Shown here in pieces: positions 7,412 to 13,311 of a DNA stretch of 25,407 bases. Each line of letters starts with the position of its first letter. The stretch's first letter is position 1. The stretch covers positions 1 through 25,407 of the forward strand of contig JBFHSP010000023.1 in the NCBI GenBank assembly GCA_041591085.1, written 5' to 3'. A model generated the notes under the pieces. It ran no database searches. It was not told the DNA's origin and was given only the letters and a program-made list of their open reading frames with translations. The stretch comes from Pleionea sp041591085 (GTDB lineage Bacteria > Pseudomonadota > Gammaproteobacteria > Enterobacterales > Kangiellaceae). A program made the position numbers and the translations under genes.

Positions 7412-8389
7412 TCAGCTTTCGTTTAAGCGAGCTAAACCAAAGCCATCTTTTCCAAAGTTATTTCCACAATAAAACAGATATATTCCCGTTCTTAATTTTG
7501 CTATAGAGGGATAGCACATCATTTCCGAATCCCAACCGTCAGCTGAAAGCGATATGCCTCCTTGTTCATCATTACGATGCCATGTTTTAAGATCTGATGA
7601 AACAGCATATCCCAATCGGTATCCCCGTTTTGAGTTACGAAAATCAGTAGTATATCTATAACAGAAATACATATGGTAATAACCGTTCAATTCAAATACG
7701 AACGGAGCATTTTGACACTCACTATCCAATACTGGTGGAATACAAGGATTTTCATTTTTAGACCAAGTTAAACCGTCTGCTGAGTTTGCATATCGAATAT
7801 CATAGTAACACTCTAGTTTATTATTAAAGGAAATCCATTTTGAAACATAGGAGTACCACATATGCCATTGATTGTTTTTAAACATTACAAATGGCCCATT
7901 TACAGATTTAGGTGCGGAAGCATTTAAAATTGATTTTTCTGAATACCTTGAATAAGTAATGCCATTGTCATTTGAAACAGCCAAGCCAATACTGGTGGAG
8001 AAAGGATAATCTTTTGGTCTCGACCAGCCCGTGTAATACATATAATTCTGATTGCTTTTTGTAATGATACAACCTGGCATAACACCAAACTCATCAAAGC
8101 CACCTGGTTCGCCAACATCTAAGCAAGGAGATTGCCCTAGGTTCAAAATTTTTGTTGGATCATCGATATCTAAATCAATACATCTAATACGACTGGTAAA
8201 TTTTTCATCAGCATCAGGAGCTCCGCGCACTGAAAAATAGACTCGAACTCGGTCTTCTAAGATTAAACAACGAGGAACTTGACCATATGAAAGACTCCAG
8301 CTTAAATCATTTTCTGGTCGATATAATTGCCCCAACCTCGTCCATTTTAACGGCTGCTTTTGTTCAATAGATGTATTAGTTGCAAACAT
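7412..8389 (-). CDS. GH43/GH130-like five-bladed beta-propeller protein
   Basis: A 325-residue protein without a signal peptide, so cytoplasmic. It has repeated blade-like segments: RCLILEDRVRVYFSVRG, MPGCIITKSNQNYMYYTGW, VNGPFVMFKNNQWHMWYSY, APFVFELNGYYHMYFCYRY and YPSIAKLRTGIYLFYCGNN. These are typical of the beta-fructosidase/GH43-GH130 fold, with acidic residues at the starts of blades. Similar genes occur in polysaccharide and flagellin-modification loci, where they may hydrolyse, phosphorolyse or bind sugars; catalytic activity cannot be confirmed. Its ATG directly follows the stop codon of the glycosyltransferase gene, so the two are translationally linked. Confidence 0.8.
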   Translation of the reverse strand: MFATNTSIEQKQPLKWTRLGQLYRPENDLSWSLSYGQVPRCLILEDRVRVYFSVRGAPDADEKFTSRIRCIDLDIDDPTKILNLGQSPCLDVGEPGGFDEFGVMPGCIITKSNQNYMYYTGWSRPKDYPFSTSIGLAVSNDNGITYSRYSEKSILNASAPKSVNGPFVMFKNNQWHMWYSYVSKWISFNNKLECYYDIRYANSADGLTWSKNENPCIPPVLDSECQNAPFVFELNGYYHMYFCYRYTTDFRNSKRGYRLGYAVSSDLKTWHRNDEQGGISLSADGWDSEMMCYPSIAKLRTGIYLFYCGNNFGKDGFGLARLNES

Positions 8390-10234
8390 CTAAAGCTCAC
8401 TTCCTTCTATAATTAATTGCTTGTCTGTCAGCTTTAATTTTTCATTATTTCGCAAGATCCACATTAACGTTTCTGCAGTTATCCCACGTGTTGCACTATC
8501 CTCATCTTCAAATAGTAGATTTGAGTTGTATGTTTTTATCATTTCGCAACTAATTTCAGTTCTTAAGTCTTCTTTATTAATAAGATCGATCGCTAGGTTT
8601 AAATACTCTTCTAAATCCTTGGCAACTAAATTGAAAGGAAAATTGATTCTCTCAAAAAAAACCTTGTCCTGATGACTAAAAGCCTCTGGACCATCTAAGC
8701 ATACGAATGGAATACCTAAGGCGAAACAGTCAATATTAGTATTGGTTCCGCCAAACGGAAAAGTTCCTAGCCGTAATTGACAAATCGAAATAGCATTGAT
8801 AAATGCATTGTAGTTCATCGACTTATAAATTCGAGCATGAGACAGAGACTCTTTTATTATCTTACTAAAGTAATGATAAAAAACACCATCCGCTAGCGGA
8901 AAGAAATGATAAACAACTTTCTTATCGGTTCGACGCTGTATCTCTTTACACACTTCTAGAAAAATACTATTAATCTTCATAAAAGAAGATACAACAGCTA
9001 TATGAATCTCTCCTTCAATAATTTTAAATTTTGAAGATAAGTTGAATTTAGGTTTTACAAATGGCACTCTGTTATTTTTAATTGCAATCAATTTTTCGGT
9101 AAAACACATAACGTCATTAAAACAATCAGAGATCGCGTAATCCATATTATCTGAACAAGAAGTAGCAGGATGACCTAATGCCATACATTGAACAGGAGCT
9201 ATCCGAAAATTGGCCAAAACAGATGTCCACGCATCCATTCCAACACTGGGATAAAAAACCATACTGGGATTGAGTTTAGCTAATGATTTAGCTAGTTTTT
9301 CATACTTAAAATCAACATCTATGCTGAGATCTACAGTTATAAGCTTGTCATAAAGATCTTTTGAGCCATTATCCAACGCATTAGATTTCGCAACAAATAC
9401 AACAAAAAACTGTTCTTTAAGTGATTTCAGCAAATTAAAATAGCAGCGAAACATCGCATGTCCTTCGACAAAATTTTCAATCATCACCAATAAAATTGGT
9501 TTTTTAGTATTAACTCCTCGGTTATAAGATAAATAATTTGTTTTGAATCTGTTTTTTATCATTTGATTTAATGCCAACTTAACGAGATGACGTTTATCAT
9601 TAATTAAATAGCTACAAAACATATAAGGTCTTGCAAGTCGTCTTAACACAAAGTTTGGGATTGCTTGATTTTTTGAACGTGCCACTAACAAGTCAATTAA
9701 AACATCTCTGAAATCTTCTTGATTGCCGTTAGATAAGGATAATTCGGTAACCATCCATATTATTGTTGCAAGATAAACCTTAGGTTGAAATACAATAGCT
9801 TGAATCAATTCAGGTTTTGACTCTAAATGCACAAACAATTGGAATCTTCTTGCTTTATCGGCTTGATCGGTAAACTCGATCGCAGACAATATAGAAAACA
9901 AATGTTCCGTTGTATTAAATGATGACGCAGTATAAAGTTTAACAAGCTGATTTTTGAACTGCATCAGAAACTCAAAATTGCTTTCGGATAAGTTCCATTG
10001 ATTACTGCTGAATAAAGCAGTAACAGCACCAGCACAACGATCTATCGATAATTGGACTCGTTTCTTGTACTCTTCAGTGCCTTCTCCATCTATAGGTATC
10101 ACATCAAAACTATGCTGCTTTTCAAGAAGAGTTATTAATAGTTTTAATCCTTCTAGGTAATGACCACCATATACTTTTTGCTCAAAATCCTCTAATCCTA
10201 TTTCCCGTATCATTTGATTCATATTGTTATCCAT
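8390..10234 (-). CDS. HMW1C-like GT41 glycosyltransferase (putative flagellin N-glycosyltransferase)
   Basis: A 614-residue cytoplasmic glycosyltransferase, close to the roughly 620 residues of HMW1C and Actinobacillus NGT. The N-terminal all-helical domain has the family pattern FEQKVYGGHYLEGLKLL (17-33) and AVTALFSSNQWNLSE...LYTASSFNTTEHLF (70-113). The GT-B part shows the catalytic-region histidine H259 in NFVEGHAMFRCY, the acceptor/donor loop VQCMALGHPATS (348-359), a lysine equivalent to the UDP-binding Lys at K420 (SFMKINSIFLE), and FPFGGTNTNID (492-502). These fit HMW1C better than SPINDLY-type OGT, as there are no TPRs. The family transfers hexose from UDP/GDP-sugar to Asn in NX(S/T). 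An ATG at 10222 (MNQMIREI) has a better-placed GGA and may be the real start. Flagellin is the inferred target because of location. Confidence 0.85.
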   Translation of the reverse strand: MDNNMNQMIREIGLEDFEQKVYGGHYLEGLKLLITLLEKQHSFDVIPIDGEGTEEYKKRVQLSIDRCAGAVTALFSSNQWNLSESNFEFLMQFKNQLVKLYTASSFNTTEHLFSILSAIEFTDQADKARRFQLFVHLESKPELIQAIVFQPKVYLATIIWMVTELSLSNGNQEDFRDVLIDLLVARSKNQAIPNFVLRRLARPYMFCSYLINDKRHLVKLALNQMIKNRFKTNYLSYNRGVNTKKPILLVMIENFVEGHAMFRCYFNLLKSLKEQFFVVFVAKSNALDNGSKDLYDKLITVDLSIDVDFKYEKLAKSLAKLNPSMVFYPSVGMDAWTSVLANFRIAPVQCMALGHPATSCSDNMDYAISDCFNDVMCFTEKLIAIKNNRVPFVKPKFNLSSKFKIIEGEIHIAVVSSFMKINSIFLEVCKEIQRRTDKKVVYHFFPLADGVFYHYFSKIIKESLSHARIYKSMNYNAFINAISICQLRLGTFPFGGTNTNIDCFALGIPFVCLDGPEAFSHQDKVFFERINFPFNLVAKDLEEYLNLAIDLINKEDLRTEISCEMIKTYNSNLLFEDEDSATRGITAETLMWILRNNEKLKLTDKQLIIEGSEL

Positions 10235-10462
10235 ATTAGAACTTGACGACCCCGGAGACTAATCAGCCTTGCATTAATTTATATACAGAAAATAACGTTT
10301 TAGCCCATATAAGAAGTTAGATTTATTAACCATGGCTATTTGATTATAGAAATCACCTCATCCAATGCCACTCGTTGTCACAAATAATCACTCACCTAGG
10401 GTAATGACTATAAAATGACGGGCATTTATTTGCCCACTCATAAAAAATAATTATATTTTTTC
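10235..10462. other. divergent intergenic region between glycan operon and flagellin 1
   Basis: It holds the minus-strand promoter above. A 5-bp hairpin (GGGCA 10420-10424, TGCCC 10431-10435) is present. The box ACCTAGGGTAAT (10394-10405) is nearly repeated upstream of fliD (13504-13515). No gene is present. Confidence 0.5.
10343..10371 (-). promoter_or_regulatory. predicted sigma-70 promoter for the minus glycan operon
   Basis: On the minus strand, -10 TATAAT (10348-10343) is separated by 17 bases from -35 GTGGCA (10371-10366, 4/6 of TTGACA). It lies about 110 bases upstream of the glycosyltransferase start. It is based on sequence match only. Confidence 0.5.
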
Positions 10463-10490
10463 TAAAGTCACCAATATTTATGACCGATAA
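10463..10490 (+). promoter_or_regulatory. FliA (sigma-28) promoter of flagellin 1
   Basis: -35 TAAAGTCA (10463-10470), a 12-base spacer and -10 ACCGATAA (10483-10490), against the consensus TAAAGTTT-N11-GCCGATAA. Transcription should begin near 10497, giving a leader of about 220 nt. Confidence 0.88.
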
Positions 10491-10521
10491 CTACTTTGAG
10501 CGGAGAATCTCAACCTGCTCA

Positions 10522-10556
10522 CTTCTTTCACTCATGTTCTCAGCATGAAAAAGAAG
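10522..10556 (+). ncRNA. TTCTCAG-loop hairpin, flagellin 1 leader, no. 1
   Basis: The loop is exactly TTCTCAG (10537-10543), closed by TCATG/CATGA. It is extended by CTTCTTT (10522-10528) pairing with AAA and GAAG up to 10556, with a 3-base bulge on the left and one base on the right. Confidence 0.75.
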
Positions 10557-10557
10557 C

Positions 10558-10582
10558 CAGTCACCAGTTCTCAGATGGCCTG
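10558..10582 (+). ncRNA. TTCTCAG-loop hairpin, flagellin 1 leader, no. 2
   Basis: The weakest member: CCA/TGG plus CAG/CTG with a small internal loop, and a G-A pair directly closing TTCTCAG (10568-10574). The heptamer is exact. Confidence 0.5.
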
Positions 10583-10592
10583 ATTTAGCATC

Positions 10593-10619
10593 GAAAGAAT
10601 TATTCTCAGTTCTTCTTTC
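10593..10619 (+). ncRNA. TTCTCAG-loop hairpin, flagellin 1 leader, no. 3
   Basis: A perfect 7-bp stem, GAAAGAA (10593-10599) with TTCTTTC (10613-10619). TTCTCAG (10603-10609) is exactly centred in the 13-base apical loop, with three bases on each side and one possible A-U pair closing it. Confidence 0.7.
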
Positions 10620-10716
10620 CCAAGTTTGTTCAATTAAATTGCCTCGTGCATCGATATGGCTACAAGTTTCGTGCCAAAAGCATAGCCGAATCGAAGATTT
10701 TAACCTGGAGTTTAAA

Positions 10717-11547
10717 ATGGGAAATGTTATTCAGACTAATGTCGCTTCAATAAATGCCCAACGTAATTTGTTCGGAACCAATATTGGTTTATCAACTACT
10801 TTTCAGCGCCTGTCATCAGGATTTAGGATTAACAGTGCTAAAGACGATGCATCAGGATTATTTATATCCAACCAATTAAGCTCGCAGATTGGTGGCCTAT
10901 CGGTCGCTGTGCGAAACGCCAACGATGGTATTTCTCTTGCTCAAGTCACTGAGGGAGGATTACAAGAAGTCACCAATATTCTATTAAGAATGCGAGACCT
11001 TGCAGTGCAAGCTGCGAGCGGACAAACCGCTGATGCAGGGCCAGAAAAAGGCGCTCTAAACGCAGAATATCAGCAACTGGCTCAAGAAATTAACCGTATT
11101 GCCACTCAAACTCGATTTGGTAATACCAACGTACTTAACACCGGTGCCACGGTAGCAATTCAAGTTGGGGTACAGGCTGGAGAGCAGATTTCGGTAACGG
11201 TTCCTAATGTCACAACTTTAAATAGTGACTCAACCAGCACTCCTGGTGACTTGACTACGGCCGCAAATGCCGCTGCAGTGCTTACCAACATAGATGCTGA
11301 CTTAATCACGGTCGATACCGCCAGGGGTGGATTAGGTGCATTTCAAAACAGACTACAGGCGACTATTTCTAATTTAAATAACATTATCGAAAACGCATCA
11401 GCCTCACGGTCGCGGATAAGAGATACTGACTTTGCTGTAGAAACCGCCAATTTGTCTAAATTCCAAGTCTTACAGCAAGCAGGGTTAAGCGTGCTTGGCC
11501 AAGCGAATTCCAGTTCGCAAAGCGTGCTTTCTCTGTTACAAGGCTAA
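10717..11547 (+). CDS. flagellin 1
   Basis: The filament subunit, 276 residues. Start at the ATG 10717 (MGNVIQTNVASINAQ), 6 bases after TGGAG. An upstream in-frame TTG at 10639 is rejected because it falls inside the leader. The conserved N-terminal D0/D1 (LSTTFQRLSSGFRINSAKDDASGLFISNQL) and C-terminal D1/D0 (SRSRIRDTDFAVETANLSKFQVLQQAG...SVLSLLQG) flank a short variable middle of about residues 135-185. The sequons N164-V-T, N226-A-S, N245-L-S and N264-S-S fit the HMW1C-type NX(S/T) rule; only N164 lies in the likely surface-exposed part. The S/T-rich TTLNSDSTSTPG could also be an O-glycan site. It has its own FliA promoter and terminator, so it is probably monocistronic. Confidence 0.97.
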   Translation: MGNVIQTNVASINAQRNLFGTNIGLSTTFQRLSSGFRINSAKDDASGLFISNQLSSQIGGLSVAVRNANDGISLAQVTEGGLQEVTNILLRMRDLAVQAASGQTADAGPEKGALNAEYQQLAQEINRIATQTRFGNTNVLNTGATVAIQVGVQAGEQISVTVPNVTTLNSDSTSTPGDLTTAANAAAVLTNIDADLITVDTARGGLGAFQNRLQATISNLNNIIENASASRSRIRDTDFAVETANLSKFQVLQQAGLSVLGQANSSSQSVLSLLQG

Positions 11548-11597
11548 CATCATGACCGCCCAAAGAGCCCTTACCGTACGACAGCTTTAAGGACTTT

Positions 11598-11640
11598 AAA
11601 GCATTTGGAGGACTTTATCGTCTTCCAAATGCTTTTATTT
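11598..11640 (+). terminator. intrinsic terminator after flagellin 1
   Basis: A 16-bp stem (AAAGCATTTGGAGGAC at 11598-11613 with 11620-11635, including one G-U pair), a 6-base loop TTTATC, then TTATTT. It separates flagellin 1 from flagellin 2 transcription. Confidence 0.9.
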
Positions 11641-11692
11641 CAATAAGTTAAGTATGCAGTAAACAAATACACTAAAAATTTTCTTTATTTTT

Positions 11693-11719
11693 TAAAGTCG
11701 ATAATTTTTAAGCCGATAC
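11693..11719 (+). promoter_or_regulatory. FliA (sigma-28) promoter of flagellin 2
   Basis: -35 TAAAGTCG (11693-11700), an 11-base spacer and -10 GCCGATAC (11712-11719), nearly perfect. The predicted start is near 11726, giving a leader of about 240 nt. Confidence 0.93.
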
Positions 11720-11729
11720 TATAAGCGTC

Positions 11730-11754
11730 CGCCAATTATTCTCAGTAATTCGCG
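11730..11754 (+). ncRNA. TTCTCAG-loop hairpin, flagellin 2 leader, no. 1
   Basis: A perfect AATTA/TAATT stem (11734-11738, 11746-11750) directly closes the loop TTCTCAG (11739-11745). One C-C mismatch then leads into CGC/GCG (11730-11732, 11752-11754). Confidence 0.85.
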
Positions 11755-11762
11755 AACACTTC

Positions 11763-11789
11763 AAATTGTTGTTTCTCAGGCGATGATTT
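11763..11789 (+). ncRNA. TTCTCAG-loop hairpin, flagellin 2 leader, no. 2
   Basis: A 10-bp stem AAATTGTTGT (11763-11772) with GCGATGATTT (11780-11789) around TTCTCAG (11773-11779). Four of the pairs are G-U, which pair in RNA but not in DNA. Confidence 0.85.
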
Positions 11790-11823
11790 TTCAGACTTCA
11801 TTTCTTACAGGAACATCAATTTC

Positions 11824-11862
11824 GGATCGAAAGGATGTTTCTCAGGCATTTCCTTTTAATCC
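11824..11862 (+). ncRNA. TTCTCAG-loop hairpin, flagellin 2 leader, no. 3
   Basis: The longest member. ATGT/GCAT close TTCTCAG (11839-11845, one U-G pair). A two-base UU bulge is followed by AAAGG/CCTTT, a 2x2 internal loop, then GGAT (11824-11827) with ATCC (11859-11862). Confidence 0.85.
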
Positions 11863-11913
11863 TAAATAGCGGCAATCGAGAATTTATTTCTGTTTTGCTT
11901 TTTTCTTTAAGCA

Positions 11914-11949
11914 CTTTGTAATGCTGATTTCTCAGATCAGATATCAAAG
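11914..11949 (+). ncRNA. TTCTCAG-loop hairpin, flagellin 2 leader, no. 4
   Basis: A perfect CTGAT/ATCAG stem (11924-11928, 11936-11940) closes TTCTCAG (11929-11935). After an internal loop, CTTTG (11914-11918) pairs with CAAAG (11945-11949). It ends 4 nt before AGGAG, so its stability could affect ribosome access. Confidence 0.85.
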
Positions 11950-11965
11950 GTTTAGGAGACTTATC

Positions 11966-12757
11966 ATGGGTAATGTTATTCAAACCAACGTGGCGTCATT
12001 GGCGGCACAAAAAAGCTTATTTCGCACCAACAACAACCTTTCGACTACCTTCTCTCGCTTATCTTCTGGATTCAGAATCAACAGCGCAAAAGATGATGCG
12101 TCGGGCTTGGTTATTTCCAATCAACTATCTAAAGAAGTCGGCGCATATCAAGTAGCGGTAAGAAATGCGAATGATGGTATTTCATATGCTCAGGTGGCTG
12201 AGGGTGCAACCCAAGAAATCACTAACATACTACTCCGTATGCGAGAGCTTGCCTTAACTGCTCAGTCAGGCCAAGTTGCGGCAGCAGGTCAAACCGCTCT
12301 TGATGCTGAATTAACAGCACTTGATGCTGAGATTACTCGTATAGTCGGTAACACCACTTTCGGTGGAACCACCGTATTTGCTGCAACAACCGTAAACTTT
12401 GTGGTTGAATCAGATGGTGGCGCGATCGGAGTAACCTTTGTCGATGGCACAACTTTTGACACAGGAACAACGGATGCTTCTGCAGCCGCCACGTTAACGG
12501 CTATCGATGCATCAATTACTGCGGTTGATACCTTTCGAGGCAATATGGGTGCAGCACAAAACCGCTTACAATCGGCGGCCAATAACCTGCTTACTGGAAT
12601 AGAAAACTCTTCTGCAGCGCGTTCGCGAATCAGAGATACCGACTTTGCTGCTGAAACAGCTAATTTGGCTAAGTTCCAGGTGTTGCAACAAGCGAGTTTC
12701 TCAGTTTTGGCTCAGGCGAATGCTTCTAGCCAATCTGTGTTATCGTTACTGCAATAA
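11966..12757 (+). CDS. flagellin 2
   Basis: The second filament subunit, 263 residues, from ATG 11966 (MGNVIQTNVASLAAQ) preceded by AGGAG at 11954-11958. An in-frame ATG at 11921 is rejected because it lies inside leader hairpin 4. The N-terminal RLSSGFRINSAKDDASGLVISNQL and C-terminal RSRIRDTDFAAETANLAKFQVLQQ are almost identical to flagellin 1. The middle (about 125-185) diverges and is rich in T and G (NTTFGGTTVF, DGTTFDTGTTDAS). Sequons: N24-L-S, N129-T-T, N214-S-S, N252-A-S; N129 is the best exposed candidate. The two genes are recent-looking paralogues with separately evolving variable regions. Confidence 0.97.
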   Translation: MGNVIQTNVASLAAQKSLFRTNNNLSTTFSRLSSGFRINSAKDDASGLVISNQLSKEVGAYQVAVRNANDGISYAQVAEGATQEITNILLRMRELALTAQSGQVAAAGQTALDAELTALDAEITRIVGNTTFGGTTVFAATTVNFVVESDGGAIGVTFVDGTTFDTGTTDASAAATLTAIDASITAVDTFRGNMGAAQNRLQSAANNLLTGIENSSAARSRIRDTDFAAETANLAKFQVLQQASFSVLAQANASSQSVLSLLQ

Positions 12758-12768
12758 CAAGCGGCGAT

Positions 12769-12798
12769 ACCTAATGCTTATTTCAATCATCATTAGGT
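12769..12798 (+). terminator. hairpin after flagellin 2 (first)
   Basis: ACCTAATG (12769-12776) and CATTAGGT (12791-12798) form a perfect 8-bp stem with a 14-base loop. There is no T-tract, so it may protect the 3' end or act with the next hairpin. Confidence 0.5.
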
Positions 12799-12800
12799 GG

Positions 12801-12837
12801 CTTGAGAAATCGATTGATTTCGATTTCTCAAGTTTTT
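12801..12837 (+). terminator. intrinsic terminator after flagellin 2
   Basis: A perfect 12-bp stem CTTGAGAAATCG (12801-12812) with CGATTTCTCAAG (12821-12832), then TTTTTG. flaG begins 17 bases later with no promoter visible between, so flaG is probably expressed by read-through at a lower level than flagellin. Confidence 0.9.
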
Positions 12838-12853
12838 GTGAAAGGTGAACGTC

Positions 12854-13279
12854 ATGGCTACTCTTCAGTCACCAGGCAATTTTCAACCGCTTAGTCTTCC
12901 TTCAGGCAATTCATTGCCGAATAGGATTGAGTCTGCAAAAAAACCTGAGATTAAAGAAGCATCTAAAGTTGAAGCAGTCAAACAAACTCAAAGCAACATC
13001 AATTCAGATCAAGTGGAAGTTAGAAATGAATCAGAAGTTGCGGAGATGGCAAGCAAACTTGAAAACTTCTCTAAATCGGTTTCCGTCATCCAAAGAAGCT
13101 TAAGCTTCAAGGTTGACGACGCAACAGGAACCACTGTTATTCGTGTAGTTGATCGAAAAACAGATGAGACCATAAGGCAAATTCCGCCAGAAGAGTTACT
13201 TACTCTTTCTAAACGGTTAAAAGAGCTCAACGAAGACATCGATACTGCAACTGGTGTTTTTATTCAGACAAAAGCTTAA
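12854..13279 (+). CDS. flaG: FlaG family flagellar protein
   Basis: A 141-residue protein from the ATG 12854, with AAAGGTG 6-12 bases upstream; an in-frame GTG at 12845 is less likely. The N-terminal half is a low-complexity, charged linker. The C-terminal domain LSFKVDDATGTTVIRVVDRKTDETIRQIPPEELL is the FlaG signature. FlaG influences filament length and is typically found between flagellin and fliD, exactly as here. It is bounded by terminators at both ends. Confidence 0.92.
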   Translation: MATLQSPGNFQPLSLPSGNSLPNRIESAKKPEIKEASKVEAVKQTQSNINSDQVEVRNESEVAEMASKLENFSKSVSVIQRSLSFKVDDATGTTVIRVVDRKTDETIRQIPPEELLTLSKRLKELNEDIDTATGVFIQTKA

Positions 13280-13311
13280 AGAAGAGAAGGCAACCTTCTC
13301 TTCTTTTTTTT
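13279..13311 (+). terminator. intrinsic terminator after flaG
   Basis: GAAGAGAAGG (13281-13290), loop CAA, CCTTCTCTTC (13294-13303), then a run of T's to 13311. A canonical terminator that overlaps the flaG stop region. Confidence 0.92.

Larger units (their letters stand above)
10497..10716 (+). promoter_or_regulatory. structured 5' leader of flagellin 1
   Basis: An untranslated stretch of about 220 nt from the predicted FliA start to the ATG. It carries three TTCTCAG heptamers, each in the apical loop of a stem-loop (10522-10556, 10558-10582, 10593-10619). A further small stem TTGAG/CTCAA near 10496-10513 lacks the heptamer. The ribosome-binding site TGGAG is at 10706-10710. The same motif set occurs in the flagellin 2 leader. 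I recognise no described riboswitch or leader here. Confidence 0.75.
11726..11965 (+). promoter_or_regulatory. structured 5' leader of flagellin 2
   Basis: A leader of about 240 nt with four exact TTCTCAG heptamers (11739, 11773, 11839, 11929), each closed by a different stem. The first stem begins within about 5 nt of the predicted transcript start and the last ends 4 nt before the Shine-Dalgarno AGGAG (11954-11958). Between hairpins 2 and 3 an alternative fold (11812-11839) would exclude hairpin 3. ACAGGAACAT (11807-11816) and AAAGGATGT (11830-11838) resemble CsrA sites. Confidence 0.8.

Noticed and set aside
10639..10716. Longer flagellin 1 from an upstream TTG
   Set aside because: It would translate the leader; the conserved flagellin start MGNVIQTNVAS is at 10717 with its own TGGAG.
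10537..11935. TTCTCAG as a DNA uptake or Chi-like sequence
   Set aside because: It clusters in three leader regions on one strand with compensating stems, including G-U pairs, which a DNA-level signal does not explain.
11921..11965. Longer flagellin 2 from ATG 11921
   Set aside because: This ATG lies inside leader hairpin 4; the conserved start at 11966 has AGGAG upstream.
12698..12704. TTCTCAG inside flagellin 2 coding sequence (also 1552-1558 and 14988-14994 in other genes)
   Set aside because: These copies lack a symmetrical closing stem and encode conserved or ordinary residues; they fit chance expectation for a 7-mer.
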